From Flavobacterium tagetis (lineage in GTDB: Bacteria > Bacteroidota > Bacteroidia > Flavobacteriales > Flavobacteriaceae): DNA of 64,000 nucleotides. A model generated the notes under the pieces. That model was not told the origin of the DNA and ran no database searches. It saw only the letters and a list, made by a program, of their open reading frames with translations. Positions 44,848 to 53,318 of the stretch are shown here, piece by piece; positions within the stretch are counted from its first letter, which is position 1; every line of letters begins with the position of its first letter. The DNA lies in NCBI RefSeq assembly GCF_016735615.1, contig NZ_JAERSF010000001.1, positions 1,568,997-1,632,996 on the forward strand, given 5' to 3'. Made by a program: the position numbers and the translations under genes.

Positions 44848-44865
44848 TTACCTGATATCAGGTAA
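44848..44865. promoter_or_regulatory. Perfect palindrome TTACCTGATATCAGGTAA, putative operator
   Basis: The 18-bp site lies between the divergent lipoprotein and histidine-kinase genes, 17 bp upstream of the -33 box of the kinase promoter. A half-site, ATACCTGATA, precedes it at 44824-44833. The site suits a dimeric helix-turn-helix regulator such as the LuxR-type response regulator downstream. Confidence 0.6.
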
Positions 44866-44881
44866 AAGCGCTTAATTTCTT

Positions 44882-44911
44882 TTTGAAAGTCATTAAGCTT
44901 TAATAACTTTG
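44882..44911 (+). promoter_or_regulatory. Promoter of the TPR histidine kinase operon
   Basis: TTTG at 44882-44885, an 18-nt spacer and TAACTTTG at 44904-44911 fit the Bacteroidota consensus. Transcription would start about 10 nt before the ATG at 44928. Confidence 0.65.
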
Positions 44912-44927
44912 AGTAAATGCCACATTT

Positions 44928-46940
44928 ATGAAGAAACTCTACGCCTTTTTATTTTTTGTATTTTTTGCTGCAATTTCCCATTCACAAGTAATTCTTTCGT
45001 TAGATGATGATACTGTTTACATTGACAGTATTGTTAAAATCACAAAAAACACAAAATCAGATAGTGTCAAAAGTTTGAACAGTTTTAGATTGTCAAAACT
45101 GTTTTTGATGGCGCAGGATGCAAAAAAATCCAAAGAATATCTTGAACAGGCGAATAAGCTTAAAGTCAAATTTCCTTTTCTAAAAGATGCTTCGATTTTT
45201 TATAATGCCTATAGTTTTATAGAAAAGGGCGATTTGGAAGGTTTTGAAAAAGCTTTATTAGATGCAAATTCCAAACTTAAAAAATACCGAAATAAAGAAG
45301 CTTATAAACTTCGTGCTGTCATACTTCAGAATTATGGCATTATGCAGCAGCGCAAGAATAATGAAAACGCTTATATGAAATTGCTGGTAAATGAAGCAAT
45401 TCCTATTGCTAAAAGAAGTGGCGATTATGAATTAATTAGTGCATTAAATAAAGCAGTTGCCATTATTTTTATGAATAATGATGAACGTGAAAAAGCGGCG
45501 GAATATCTAGATCAAGCGCAGAAATATATAGAAAGTGCCACCAAAAAATCTGCGACTTTAGCAGAGTCTAAGATGGAAACGTATATTATAAACGCAGAAA
45601 ATTTAGTTGAGCTTAAACATTTTTATGATGCTAAAGAAATTCTAGACAAAGCTTACGCGACTTTAGAAAAATATCCAGAATCAAATTTAAATGATTCTTA
45701 TTTTTATTCGGAAGGGCTTTATTATTCTAAACAGAATAAACACAATGATGCATTAGTAAGTTTTGAAAAAGGAATTAAATCGGCAGAAAGCCATCAAAAT
45801 GCCATTGCAGTAAACCGATTAAAATTTGCAGAATATGAAGTGCTTTTTAAATTGAAAAATTACGATAAAGCCAAAAGCAATTTAGAATTTCTAATCGCAA
45901 AAACGCCTTTTATTGTAGATAAAAAGAATTATTATAAAGAACTGTCTAAAGTTTATAATGCGACAAAAGAGTATCCGAAAGCATATTATTATTCGAATAA
46001 ATACAATGTAATAAACGATAGTCTTAATGATGCTAAACTGAAAAGTGAAATTGTTGAGCTTGAAGCAAAATACAAAAAAGCAGAAAGTGAAAAGAAAATT
46101 GGTTTGTTGCAATCTGAAAATGAAAAAGCAGTTTTGCAGGTTAATAATAATCGCTTGAATATGATGCTTTTTGCAGTGCTTTCGTTTGTATTGTTTTTGA
46201 CTGTTTTGTTTTTGTGGAGTTGGAATAATTATCAGAAAAAGATCAGTTTTCAAAAAGAAGTCAATCATAAACAAGAACTTGAAGCATTAGAGAATCAGCA
46301 GAAATTATCTGTTTCAAATGCTTTGATTGAAGGGGAAGAAATTGAACGTAAAAGAATTGCCAGAGATCTTCACGACGGGCTTGGAAGTATGCTTTCTGGT
46401 CTTAAAATGCATTTGAATCTTGCTGATCGCGAGAATAAAGAAAATGCGCCCAACATTAATGGTTTATTAAATGATTCGATTAAGGAACTTCGAAATATTT
46501 CTCAGAATTTAATGCCAGAAAGTTTAATGAAACTTGGACTCGAGCATGCACTGAGAGATTTATGTGCTTCGCATTCTACTGCAGAAACGACAATCGAATT
46601 TCAGTATTTGATTAAAAAGACAACTTTGCCACAGCATTTTAAAATCATGATTTTCAGAATTATTCAGGAACTTTTAAATAATTCTTTAAAATATGCCAAA
46701 GCATCGAAGATTTTGGTCTCCTGCTCGCAAAATAAAGATGTGTTTTTTATTACTGTAGAAGATAACGGAATTGGCTTTAATGTGGAATATGCAGAAAAAA
46801 GAGACGGAATGGGCTTGCGTAATATTAAAAACCGTGTGGCTTTTTTGAATGGAAAAATAGAAATTGACTCGGTTCTTGATAAAGGAACGTCGACTTATAT
46901 TGAATTAAAATATAACCCAAATCATGATTATGAAGTATAA
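44928..46940 (+). CDS. TPR-containing NarL-type sensor histidine kinase
   Basis: A 670-aa kinase. A signal peptide (about 1-20) leads to an exported region with several TPR-like helical repeats (about 60-380), one membrane helix (about 412-431), a coiled coil and a HisKA_3 kinase core. The phospho-acceptor is His480 in IARDLHDGLGSML. The ATPase N-box is QELLNNSLKYAKAS, with DNGIGFN and GMGLRNIKNR as G-boxes. It overlaps the start of the LuxR-type regulator, its cognate partner. The periplasmic TPRs suggest that it senses a peptide or envelope protein; the signal is unknown. Confidence 0.9.
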   Translation: MKKLYAFLFFVFFAAISHSQVILSLDDDTVYIDSIVKITKNTKSDSVKSLNSFRLSKLFLMAQDAKKSKEYLEQANKLKVKFPFLKDASIFYNAYSFIEKGDLEGFEKALLDANSKLKKYRNKEAYKLRAVILQNYGIMQQRKNNENAYMKLLVNEAIPIAKRSGDYELISALNKAVAIIFMNNDEREKAAEYLDQAQKYIESATKKSATLAESKMETYIINAENLVELKHFYDAKEILDKAYATLEKYPESNLNDSYFYSEGLYYSKQNKHNDALVSFEKGIKSAESHQNAIAVNRLKFAEYEVLFKLKNYDKAKSNLEFLIAKTPFIVDKKNYYKELSKVYNATKEYPKAYYYSNKYNVINDSLNDAKLKSEIVELEAKYKKAESEKKIGLLQSENEKAVLQVNNNRLNMMLFAVLSFVLFLTVLFLWSWNNYQKKISFQKEVNHKQELEALENQQKLSVSNALIEGEEIERKRIARDLHDGLGSMLSGLKMHLNLADRENKENAPNINGLLNDSIKELRNISQNLMPESLMKLGLEHALRDLCASHSTAETTIEFQYLIKKTTLPQHFKIMIFRIIQELLNNSLKYAKASKILVSCSQNKDVFFITVEDNGIGFNVEYAEKRDGMGLRNIKNRVAFLNGKIEIDSVLDKGTSTYIELKYNPNHDYEV

Positions 46941-47559
46941 AACAGTAATAGTAGATGATCATCCGATTGTGATTTCTGGAATTTCAGGTTTGCTGTCGGA
47001 TTTAGATAATATAGAAATTGTAGAAAAATTCGAATCAGGAATTGCACTTTTAGATTATATAGAAGACAATAAAGTCGATTTGATTTTGATGGATATTTTT
47101 CTGCCTGTGATAAATGGCGTTGATTTGTGCAAAACAATCAAACAGAAGCATCCTAGAATTGTAATTATAGGCATGAGCAGCCAGTCTGAAAGAAGTTTGG
47201 TGATGCAGTTTATCCAGAACGGAGGAAACGGATATATTCTTAAAAATGCTTCTTTTGATGAGTTTAAAGAATGCATTTACAAAGCTATTGATGGGGAAAT
47301 TGTTTTTAGCGAAGAAGTGAAGACTATAATTAGTCAGCCCTTGTCTGAAGATTTAGAAAGAATTCCAGGATTGAGTCGAAGAGAACGTGATATTGCATTA
47401 TTGCTTTCGCAAGGAAAATCTACTCAGGAAATTGCCGACGATTTGTTTTTGAGTTTTTTAACTGTTCAAACGCATCGACGCAATATTCTTCAGAAATATA
47501 AAATGAAAAATGTGGCAGAATTGATTGCTTTCCTGCTCAAAAACAATATGCTGAATTAA
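46924..47559 (+). CDS. LuxR/NarL-family response regulator
   Basis: A 211-aa regulator with a receiver (VDDHPIVISGISGLL at the start, phospho-acceptor Asp in LILMDIFLPVINGVDL near 58) and a C-terminal LuxR HTH (LSRRERDIALLLSQGKSTQE, then SFLTVQTHRRNILQKY). The start may be the ATG at 46924 or the one at 46930; both overlap the kinase 3' end, so the two are translationally coupled. The nearby palindrome at 44848 is a possible binding site. Confidence 0.92.
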   Translation: MIMKYKTVIVDDHPIVISGISGLLSDLDNIEIVEKFESGIALLDYIEDNKVDLILMDIFLPVINGVDLCKTIKQKHPRIVIIGMSSQSERSLVMQFIQNGGNGYILKNASFDEFKECIYKAIDGEIVFSEEVKTIISQPLSEDLERIPGLSRRERDIALLLSQGKSTQEIADDLFLSFLTVQTHRRNILQKYKMKNVAELIAFLLKNNMLN

Positions 47560-47661
47560 GTCAAAAGTGGTAAAAAAATGTCAAAATGGCATTTTGTTAA
47601 AATGGTTCGCATTTTGCAGTTTGTTTTGTAAATTTAAAAATCAATCTAAAAACAGAAAAAA

Positions 47662-48348
47662 ATGGGATCAGGATATTTAATTATTGCTGGAGCTATAATG
47701 TTGTTCAGCTGGCTAGTAAGTTCGCAGCTGAAGAGTAAATTTGAATTATATTCGAAATTGCAACTAAGAAACGGAATGAGCGGACGAGAAATAGCTGAAA
47801 AAATGCTTGCAGATAACGGAATCACAGATGTTCGTGTTATCTCAACGCCAGGCCAGTTAACAGATCATTATAATCCATCAGATAAAACAGTAAATTTAAG
47901 CGAAGCAGTTTATAACCATCGTAATGCGGCTGCGGCGGCTGTTGCAGCGCACGAATGCGGTCACGCCGTTCAACATGCAATTGGTTACGAATGGTTAACA
48001 ATGCGTTCTAAGCTAGTGCCAATCGTGAGTGTTGCGTCAAATTATGTTCAATGGATTTTAATTGCAGGAATTCTGATGATTAAAGTTTTTCCTGGATTAT
48101 TATTAATCGGAATTATCATTTTCGCGGCAACAACTTTGTTCTCTGTAATTACACTTCCGGTAGAGTATGATGCTAGTAATCGTGCTTTGGCTTGGCTAGA
48201 AAACAAACACATGCTAACGCAAGAAGAACAAGCAGGAGCAAAAGATGCTTTAAAATGGGCAGCAAGAACTTATGTAGTAGCAGCAATTGGTTCGATTGCA
48301 ACGTTGCTGTACTATATATCGATTTATTCTGGAAGCAGAAGGAACTAA
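47662..48348 (+). CDS. Zinc metallopeptidase, YugP type
   Basis: A 228-aa membrane protease of the Zn_peptidase_2 (YugP-like) family. One helix lies at about 5-22, the zinc motif HECGH at 97-101 (in AVAAHECGHAVQHA), a second membrane pair at about 118-165, and EYDASNRALAWLE is the conserved downstream block supplying the third ligand region. The active site probably faces the cytoplasm or the membrane surface. Substrate unknown. It follows the two-component pair after 100 bp and is terminated by the hairpin at 48381. Confidence 0.88.
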   Translation: MGSGYLIIAGAIMLFSWLVSSQLKSKFELYSKLQLRNGMSGREIAEKMLADNGITDVRVISTPGQLTDHYNPSDKTVNLSEAVYNHRNAAAAAVAAHECGHAVQHAIGYEWLTMRSKLVPIVSVASNYVQWILIAGILMIKVFPGLLLIGIIIFAATTLFSVITLPVEYDASNRALAWLENKHMLTQEEQAGAKDALKWAARTYVVAAIGSIATLLYYISIYSGSRRN

Positions 48349-48370
48349 ATAGTTTAAATTTTCAATATCT

Positions 48371-48465
48371 AAAAATTCCAAATTCCAAATCTGTTGGGTT
48401 TGGAATTTTTTTTATGCATTTCTAATGCGAAATTAAACCCGACAGATTTGGAATTTGGAATTTTT
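48371..48465. repeat. 31-bp inverted repeat between convergent genes
   Basis: AAAAATTCCAAATTCCAAAT (to GGGTTT) at 48371-48401 matches the inverse of 48435-48465 with one mismatch. The left arm itself includes a TTCCAAA..TTTGGAA hairpin with T run (48381-48413) that can end the metallopeptidase transcript; the right arm does the same for the AsnC gene on the other strand. Confidence 0.85.
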
Positions 48466-48486
48466 AAAATTTGGAATTTATCTTTT

Positions 48487-48957
48487 TTAAAGCTGTATCT
48501 GCCTATCAATCTGTTGATCAAGAGAAATAAAAGTTTCAGTTCTTGAAACCCCTTCAATTGCTTGGATTTTGTTGTTTAAAAGCTGCATTAAATGTTCGTT
48601 ATCACGACAGATAATTTTAATCAAAACCGACCAATTTCCTGTAGTATAATGGCATTCTAAAACTTCTGGGATTTTTCTAAGTTCTTTTACGGCTTCAGAG
48701 TTTCTTGAAGCTTTATCCAGATAAACTCCAACAAATGCCATTGTATTATATCCCAAAACTTTTGGGTTTACAGTAAATTTAGATCCGGAAATAACTCCAG
48801 ATTGCTCTAGTTTTTTTAATCTTTGGTGAATTGCAGCTCCAGAAATTCCTATTTTATTAGCGATTTGTAAGATTGGTTTTCGAGCGTCATCCATTAGATA
48901 ACGAAGAATTTCTTTGTCGATTCCGTCAATTTCAATTAAAAGGGAGTTGATTTTCAT
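48487..48957 (-). CDS. Lrp/AsnC family transcriptional regulator
   Basis: A 156-aa regulator. The N-terminal HTH is in DGIDKEILRYLMDDARKPIL with QIANKIGISGAAIHQRLKKL (about 11-52), followed by the RAM ligand domain (about 70-150, with TGNWSVLIKIICRDNEHLMQ). Such proteins form dimers to octamers and respond to amino acids. No biosynthetic target gene is adjacent, so the effector is unknown. It is monocistronic. Confidence 0.92.
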   Translation of the reverse strand: MKINSLLIEIDGIDKEILRYLMDDARKPILQIANKIGISGAAIHQRLKKLEQSGVISGSKFTVNPKVLGYNTMAFVGVYLDKASRNSEAVKELRKIPEVLECHYTTGNWSVLIKIICRDNEHLMQLLNNKIQAIEGVSRTETFISLDQQIDRQIQL

Positions 48958-49203
48958 AACTTATAATTTGAAACTATTTTTGAGATTTGGGTTATCAATA
49001 GAAATCAAATGTAGTTAAAATGCTCAACAAAAGAAAATTCCAATATTGAAATTCCAAATTCCAAAAAAATGACACTCCAATATTAAAATCCCAAATTCCA
49101 AACTTTAATTTTGAAAAACTGAGATTATTGTAAAAAGAAAAATTCCAAACTCCAAGTGATTAGTTTGGAATTTGGAATTTTAAAAATTCTATATTTTAAA
49201 AGG
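48958..49203. repeat. AATTCCAA-rich spacer with hemD terminator
   Basis: No gene is visible. ATTCCAAATTCCAA motifs recur at 49037-49064 and 49087-49101, and AATTCCAAAC..TTTGGAATTTGG at 49141-49180 forms a hairpin serving as terminator for hemD on the minus strand. Confidence 0.7.
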
Positions 49204-49953
49204 TTATTTTCCTTTGTTTGCTTCTGCTACGTATTTTTCTAAAGCCATTGTCATAGAAGGCGTTTCTGGAGTTGGAGCAAGAATATCAATTCTTAAACCA
49301 TGATCTAAAGCCTCTTTTTGCGTTGTGCTTCCGAATACTGCGATTCTGGTGTTGTTTTGTTTAAAATCTGGGAAATTCTTAAACAATGATTTAATTCCTG
49401 TCGGACTGAAAAAAGCTAAAACGTCATAATAAACATCTGCTAAATCAGATAAATCACTCATTACAGTTCTGTAGAAAATTGCTTGTGCCCAATCTACTTT
49501 TAGACCGTTTAATGTAACAGGAGCATCTGCATTTAATTGGTCAGATGCAGGAAGTAAAAACTTCTCGTCTTTGTACTTCTTAATTAACGGAGATAAATCT
49601 GCAAAATCTTTTGCTCCAACGTAAATCTTACGTTTTCTGTACACAACATACTTTTGAAGGTAAAACGCAACAGCCTCAGATTGACAAAAATACTTCAACC
49701 CTTCAGGAACTTTGTAACGCATTTCATCAGCCACTCTAAAAAAATGATCTACAGCATTTCTACTTGTTAAAATGATCGCAGTGTAATGATTAAGATCGAT
49801 TTTTTGTAATCGAATCTCTTTTGCGCTAACCCCTTCTACATGAATAAATGGTCTGAAATCAATTTTTATTTTGTGTTTTTGTTGGAGCTCAAAGTAAGGA
49901 GAATTCTCCACTTTAGGTTCAGGCTGTGACACCAAAATTGTTTTCACTTTCAT
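49204..49953 (-). CDS. hemD: Uroporphyrinogen-III synthase family protein (HemD)
   Basis: A 249-aa protein of the HemD fold, which closes hydroxymethylbilane to uroporphyrinogen III in heme synthesis. It starts MKVKTILVSQPEPKVE; an upstream in-frame ATG at 49992 would add 13 unlikely residues and overlap the DUF4271 gene. The C-terminal half includes the block YYDVLAFFSPTGIKSLFKNF, and FGSTTQKEALDHGL, both typical. It lies 14 bp after the DUF4271 gene and probably shares its transcript. No other heme genes are in view. Confidence 0.85.
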   Translation of the reverse strand: MKVKTILVSQPEPKVENSPYFELQQKHKIKIDFRPFIHVEGVSAKEIRLQKIDLNHYTAIILTSRNAVDHFFRVADEMRYKVPEGLKYFCQSEAVAFYLQKYVVYRKRKIYVGAKDFADLSPLIKKYKDEKFLLPASDQLNADAPVTLNGLKVDWAQAIFYRTVMSDLSDLADVYYDVLAFFSPTGIKSLFKNFPDFKQNNTRIAVFGSTTQKEALDHGLRIDILAPTPETPSMTMALEKYVAEANKGK

Positions 49954-49967
49954 ATTATAAATATTTA

Positions 49968-50636
49968 CTAAGCACTCCCTTTTGTTATCCAATAATAGAG
50001 AAAATAATAAGGGGCTATTTCAAGAGCGCAAAGATACAAAATAAAATAAAATAACTTACCGATAATTACGTTTTGATACGTTTTAATTGAAATAAAGTAA
50101 GAGTATACGCTAATACACAGCGAAATGCCTATGATTGCTAGGGGTATAATCTGTGGAATATTATTGTAATAGAACAAAACGGCATTGATTGGAAGGATTA
50201 AAACGCCTATATAAGTCCTGTATGTTACTTTTTGTAAGTTAAATAGTTCTACAAAATCGTCAATATTGAATGAAGCGGCTACAATTTTCTCTATTAAATA
50301 CTTTCCTAAAATGAAATAAAGCAGAAAAGTTGCAATACGGATAAATAAAAGCCAGTCGGTTTTTGAAGCATAGCCAAAAATATTCATCGTAAGTAGAATA
50401 AAAAAAGCAAACGATACAACCTGTACAAAAAATAAACCAACCGTAAAGCTATTTTTCATGTGGCTGTTGTCTCGATAAATTTTGGCGTATTTATCAGAAA
50501 AAATAAGTTTACTAAATTCACTAAATCTAGTTTCGTAAGCCGATTTTGTCATGGCAACAACAGCAAAGGTCACAACAAACAAAAGCGTTGCCCAGTCTTT
50601 GTTTTCAATTATTCGAGGATGTAATTGTTCAATCAT
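49968..50636 (-). CDS. DUF4271 membrane protein
   Basis: A 222-aa inner-membrane protein with about six hydrophobic segments and the charged segment RFSEFSKLIFSDKYAKIYRD between the first two, matching the Bacteroidota-specific DUF4271 family of unknown function. It starts divergently from the GT2 gene and is followed by hemD with a 14-bp gap, an order common in Flavobacteriia. Confidence 0.85.
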   Translation of the reverse strand: MIEQLHPRIIENKDWATLLFVVTFAVVAMTKSAYETRFSEFSKLIFSDKYAKIYRDNSHMKNSFTVGLFFVQVVSFAFFILLTMNIFGYASKTDWLLFIRIATFLLYFILGKYLIEKIVAASFNIDDFVELFNLQKVTYRTYIGVLILPINAVLFYYNNIPQIIPLAIIGISLCISVYSYFISIKTYQNVIIGKLFYFILYLCALEIAPYYFLYYWITKGSA

Positions 50637-50713
50637 AGCGATACAAAATTAGTAATTTTTTGATGCAATACTTTTATTATATATTTATTATGAATCAAAT
50701 GCTATAAAAAGTT

Positions 50714-50721
50714 TACTTTTG
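50714..50721 (+). promoter_or_regulatory. -7 element of the GT2 gene
   Basis: TACTTTTG matches TAnnTTTG and lies 22 bp before the ATG. No clear TTTG -33 box is at the expected spacing. Confidence 0.5.
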
Positions 50722-50743
50722 CGGTGAAATTACCGAGAAAAAA

Positions 50744-51469
50744 ATGAATGATAGTATTGTCATAATTCCCACTTATAACGAAATTGAAAACATAGAAAGT
50801 ATAGTTAGAGCTGTACTTTCGCAGCATAAACCTTTTCATTTGCTGATTATCGATGATAATTCTCCAGATCACACTGCAAAAAAAGTAATTGCATTGCAGG
50901 AAGAATTTCCAGGAAAACTTTTTTTAGAACAGAGAACCAAAAAATCTGGATTAGGAACTGCATATGTTCATGGATTTAAATGGGCTTTGGAACGCGATTA
51001 TCAATTTATTTTTGAGATGGACGCCGATTTTTCGCATAACCCAAATGATTTAGAAAAATTATATGATGCTTGTCATTTTGGTGGAGCAGATCTTGCAATC
51101 GGTTCTCGTTATGTAAAAGGTGTAAATGTGGTCAACTGGCCTTTAAGCCGAGTTCTGATGTCTTACTTTGCATCTGTTTATGTGAAATTCATTACCGGAA
51201 TGAAAATTCATGATGCAACTGCTGGTTTCGTATGTTACAAAAGAGAAGTTCTGGAGAAAATCAATTTAAATAAAATAAAGTTTGTTGGATACGCGTTTCA
51301 AATTGAAATGAAGTACAGAACTTACTGCGCCAAATTTCAAATTACCGAAGTCCCAATTATTTTTACAGATAGAACAAAAGGAGTTTCTAAAATGAGCAAT
51401 GCTATTATTAAGGAAGCTATTCTTGGAGTGATTTCGCTTAGATTAAGAAAATTAGTCAATTCATTATAA
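50744..51469 (+). CDS. Polyprenol monophosphomannose synthase-like GT2 glycosyltransferase
   Basis: A 241-aa GT-A enzyme. It begins IVIIPTYNEIENIESIV, has DDNSPDHTA (38-46), the metal-binding DAD93-95 in EMDADFSHNP and the acceptor region GSRYVKGVNVVNWPLSR. These match dolichol/polyprenol-phosphate mannosyltransferases, which load a sugar on polyprenyl phosphate for protein or polysaccharide glycosylation. The C-terminal membrane anchors of some relatives are absent. It lies 10 bp before the dihydroorotase gene. Confidence 0.88.
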   Translation: MNDSIVIIPTYNEIENIESIVRAVLSQHKPFHLLIIDDNSPDHTAKKVIALQEEFPGKLFLEQRTKKSGLGTAYVHGFKWALERDYQFIFEMDADFSHNPNDLEKLYDACHFGGADLAIGSRYVKGVNVVNWPLSRVLMSYFASVYVKFITGMKIHDATAGFVCYKREVLEKINLNKIKFVGYAFQIEMKYRTYCAKFQITEVPIIFTDRTKGVSKMSNAIIKEAILGVISLRLRKLVNSL

Positions 51470-51479
51470 ACCAACCGAA

Positions 51480-52820
51480 ATGAACAGGATTTTAATAAAA
51501 AATGCCAAAATTGTAAACGAAGGGACAATTTTTGAAGGTGATGTTTTAATTGAAAACGATCTGATTGTTGAAATTGCAGACAGCATTTCATTAAAAACAT
51601 CAGATTGTATCGTAATCGATGCTGAAGGAAATTATTTAATGCCTGGTGCGATAGACGATCAAGTGCATTTTAGAGAACCAGGTTTAACGCATAAAGGAGA
51701 CATTGAATCAGAATCTCGTGCAGCTGTTGCGGGCGGAATTACTTCTTTTATCGAACAGCCAAATACAGTTCCGAATGCGGTTACTCAAGAAATTTTAGAA
51801 GATAAATATCAAATTGCGTCAAAAAAATCATTTGCGAATTACTCGTTTATGATGGGCGCAACAAATGATAATTTGGAAGAAGTTTTAAAAACGAATCCAA
51901 AAAATGTTGCTGGAATCAAGATTTTCTTAGGTTCATCAACTGGAAATATGTTGGTTGATAATGAAGCGGTTTTAGAAAAGATTTTTTCTAGCACTCCAAT
52001 GCTAATTGCAGTTCACTGCGAAGACGAAACTACAATTAAAAATAATCTTGCAGCTTTTAAAGAGCAATACGGAGACGATGTTCCGGTTACGGCACATAAT
52101 TTAATTAGAAGTGCTGAAGCGTGTTATATTTCTTCTTCAAAAGCGGTAGCTTTAGCAAAAAGAACAGGAGCAAGATTGCATATTTTCCATCTTTCAACTG
52201 CGAAAGAAATGGAATTGTTTACGAACAAGATTCCGTTGGAAGAGAAAAAAATCACTGCTGAGGTTTGCGTGCACCATCTTTGGTTTACAGACGAAGATTA
52301 TAAAACAAAAGGGAATTTCATTAAATGGAATCCTGCAGTTAAAACAGCCGATGACCGTGCAGAACTTTGGAAAGCTTTGAATGACGGACGAATTGATGTA
52401 ATTGCGACAGATCACGCTCCGCATACTAAAGAAGAAAAACAGCAATCTTATCTAAATGCGCCTTCTGGAGGCCCGTTGGTTCAGCATGCAGTTGTGGCGA
52501 TGTTTGAAGCGCATCATCAAGGAAAAATTAGTGTGGAGAAAATTGTGGAGAAAATGTGCCACAATCCAGCTAAGCTTTTCAAAATAGAAAAAAGAGGTTT
52601 TATTAAAGAAGGTTACCATGCCGATTTAGTAATCGTAAATCCGAGTCTGCCTTGGAGTGTGAAACCAGAAAATATTTTATACAAATGCGGATGGTCTCCG
52701 TTTGAAGGTTATACTTTCAAATCTAGAATTACACATACTTTTGTAAACGGTGAATTGGTTTACAATAATTTCAAAGTAAAAGATACCAGAGCGGGTAAAA
52801 GATTATTGTTTGATAGATAA
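51480..52820 (+). CDS. pyrC: Dihydroorotase/allantoinase-family amidohydrolase
   Basis: A 446-aa class I amidohydrolase. In dihydroorotases the first metal motif is H-x-H after the first strand (DxHxHLR); here it reads DDQVHFREPG, with Gln61 in place of the first His and His63 retained. Other centre residues are present: Lys147 (GIKIFLGS, carbamylation site), His in AVHCED and HIFHLSTA, and Asp in IATDHAPH (about 310). If catalytic it would close or open dihydroorotate in pyrimidine synthesis. The substitution is a reason for caution over the function. Confidence 0.8.
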   Translation: MNRILIKNAKIVNEGTIFEGDVLIENDLIVEIADSISLKTSDCIVIDAEGNYLMPGAIDDQVHFREPGLTHKGDIESESRAAVAGGITSFIEQPNTVPNAVTQEILEDKYQIASKKSFANYSFMMGATNDNLEEVLKTNPKNVAGIKIFLGSSTGNMLVDNEAVLEKIFSSTPMLIAVHCEDETTIKNNLAAFKEQYGDDVPVTAHNLIRSAEACYISSSKAVALAKRTGARLHIFHLSTAKEMELFTNKIPLEEKKITAEVCVHHLWFTDEDYKTKGNFIKWNPAVKTADDRAELWKALNDGRIDVIATDHAPHTKEEKQQSYLNAPSGGPLVQHAVVAMFEAHHQGKISVEKIVEKMCHNPAKLFKIEKRGFIKEGYHADLVIVNPSLPWSVKPENILYKCGWSPFEGYTFKSRITHTFVNGELVYNNFKVKDTRAGKRLLFDR

Positions 52821-52829
52821 AAAGCAACT

Positions 52830-53318
52830 ATGAAGAATTTTATAGTAATAATATTGGTTTTGTTTCTTTCTATAAGCTGTAAAAAGGATGTGGTAAAACA
52901 GCCTGCAAAGCTTATTGAGAAAGATAAAATGATTGATATTATGTATGATTTGTCTCTTTTGGAAGCAATGAGATATCAGAAACCGTTGTCTTTGGATTCG
53001 ATAGAAAATGATCCGACAAAGTTTGTTTTGAAAAAATACAAAGTGGATAGTCTTCAATTTGCGCAGAACAACATGTACTACGCTTCAGATTATGAAAGCT
53101 ATAAAGATATGTTTGATGAGGTCAATAAAAGAATTTCTGTAAATCAAAGAGCAGCAGATTCTTTGGTTAAAATTGATGAAAAGAAAGAGGCTAAAGCAAA
53201 TAAAAATAAGCTCAAAGAAGTGAAAGAGGTTTCAAAAGATTCAGTTCAAAAAAGAATTCCGAAAATTAATATAGATTCAATTAGACTGGCGCAAAGAAAG
53301 CACAGAAGAGAATTATAA
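52830..53318 (+). CDS. DUF4296 lipoprotein
   Basis: A 162-aa lipoprotein (lipobox LSISC, Cys17). The DUF4296 core is MIDIMYDLSLLEAMRYQK followed by KYKVDSLQFAQNNMYYASD. The C-terminus is a charged Lys/Glu coiled region. Function is unknown; it follows the dihydroorotase by 9 bp. Its last 6 bp overlap the 3' end of the convergent epimerase gene. Confidence 0.85.
   Translation: MKNFIVIILVLFLSISCKKDVVKQPAKLIEKDKMIDIMYDLSLLEAMRYQKPLSLDSIENDPTKFVLKKYKVDSLQFAQNNMYYASDYESYKDMFDEVNKRISVNQRAADSLVKIDEKKEAKANKNKLKEVKEVSKDSVQKRIPKINIDSIRLAQRKHRREL

Noticed and set aside
45891..46274. Hydrophobic minus-strand frame inside the TPR kinase gene
   Set aside because: It is entirely within the kinase coding region, opposite strand, with no initiation signals; a compositional artefact.
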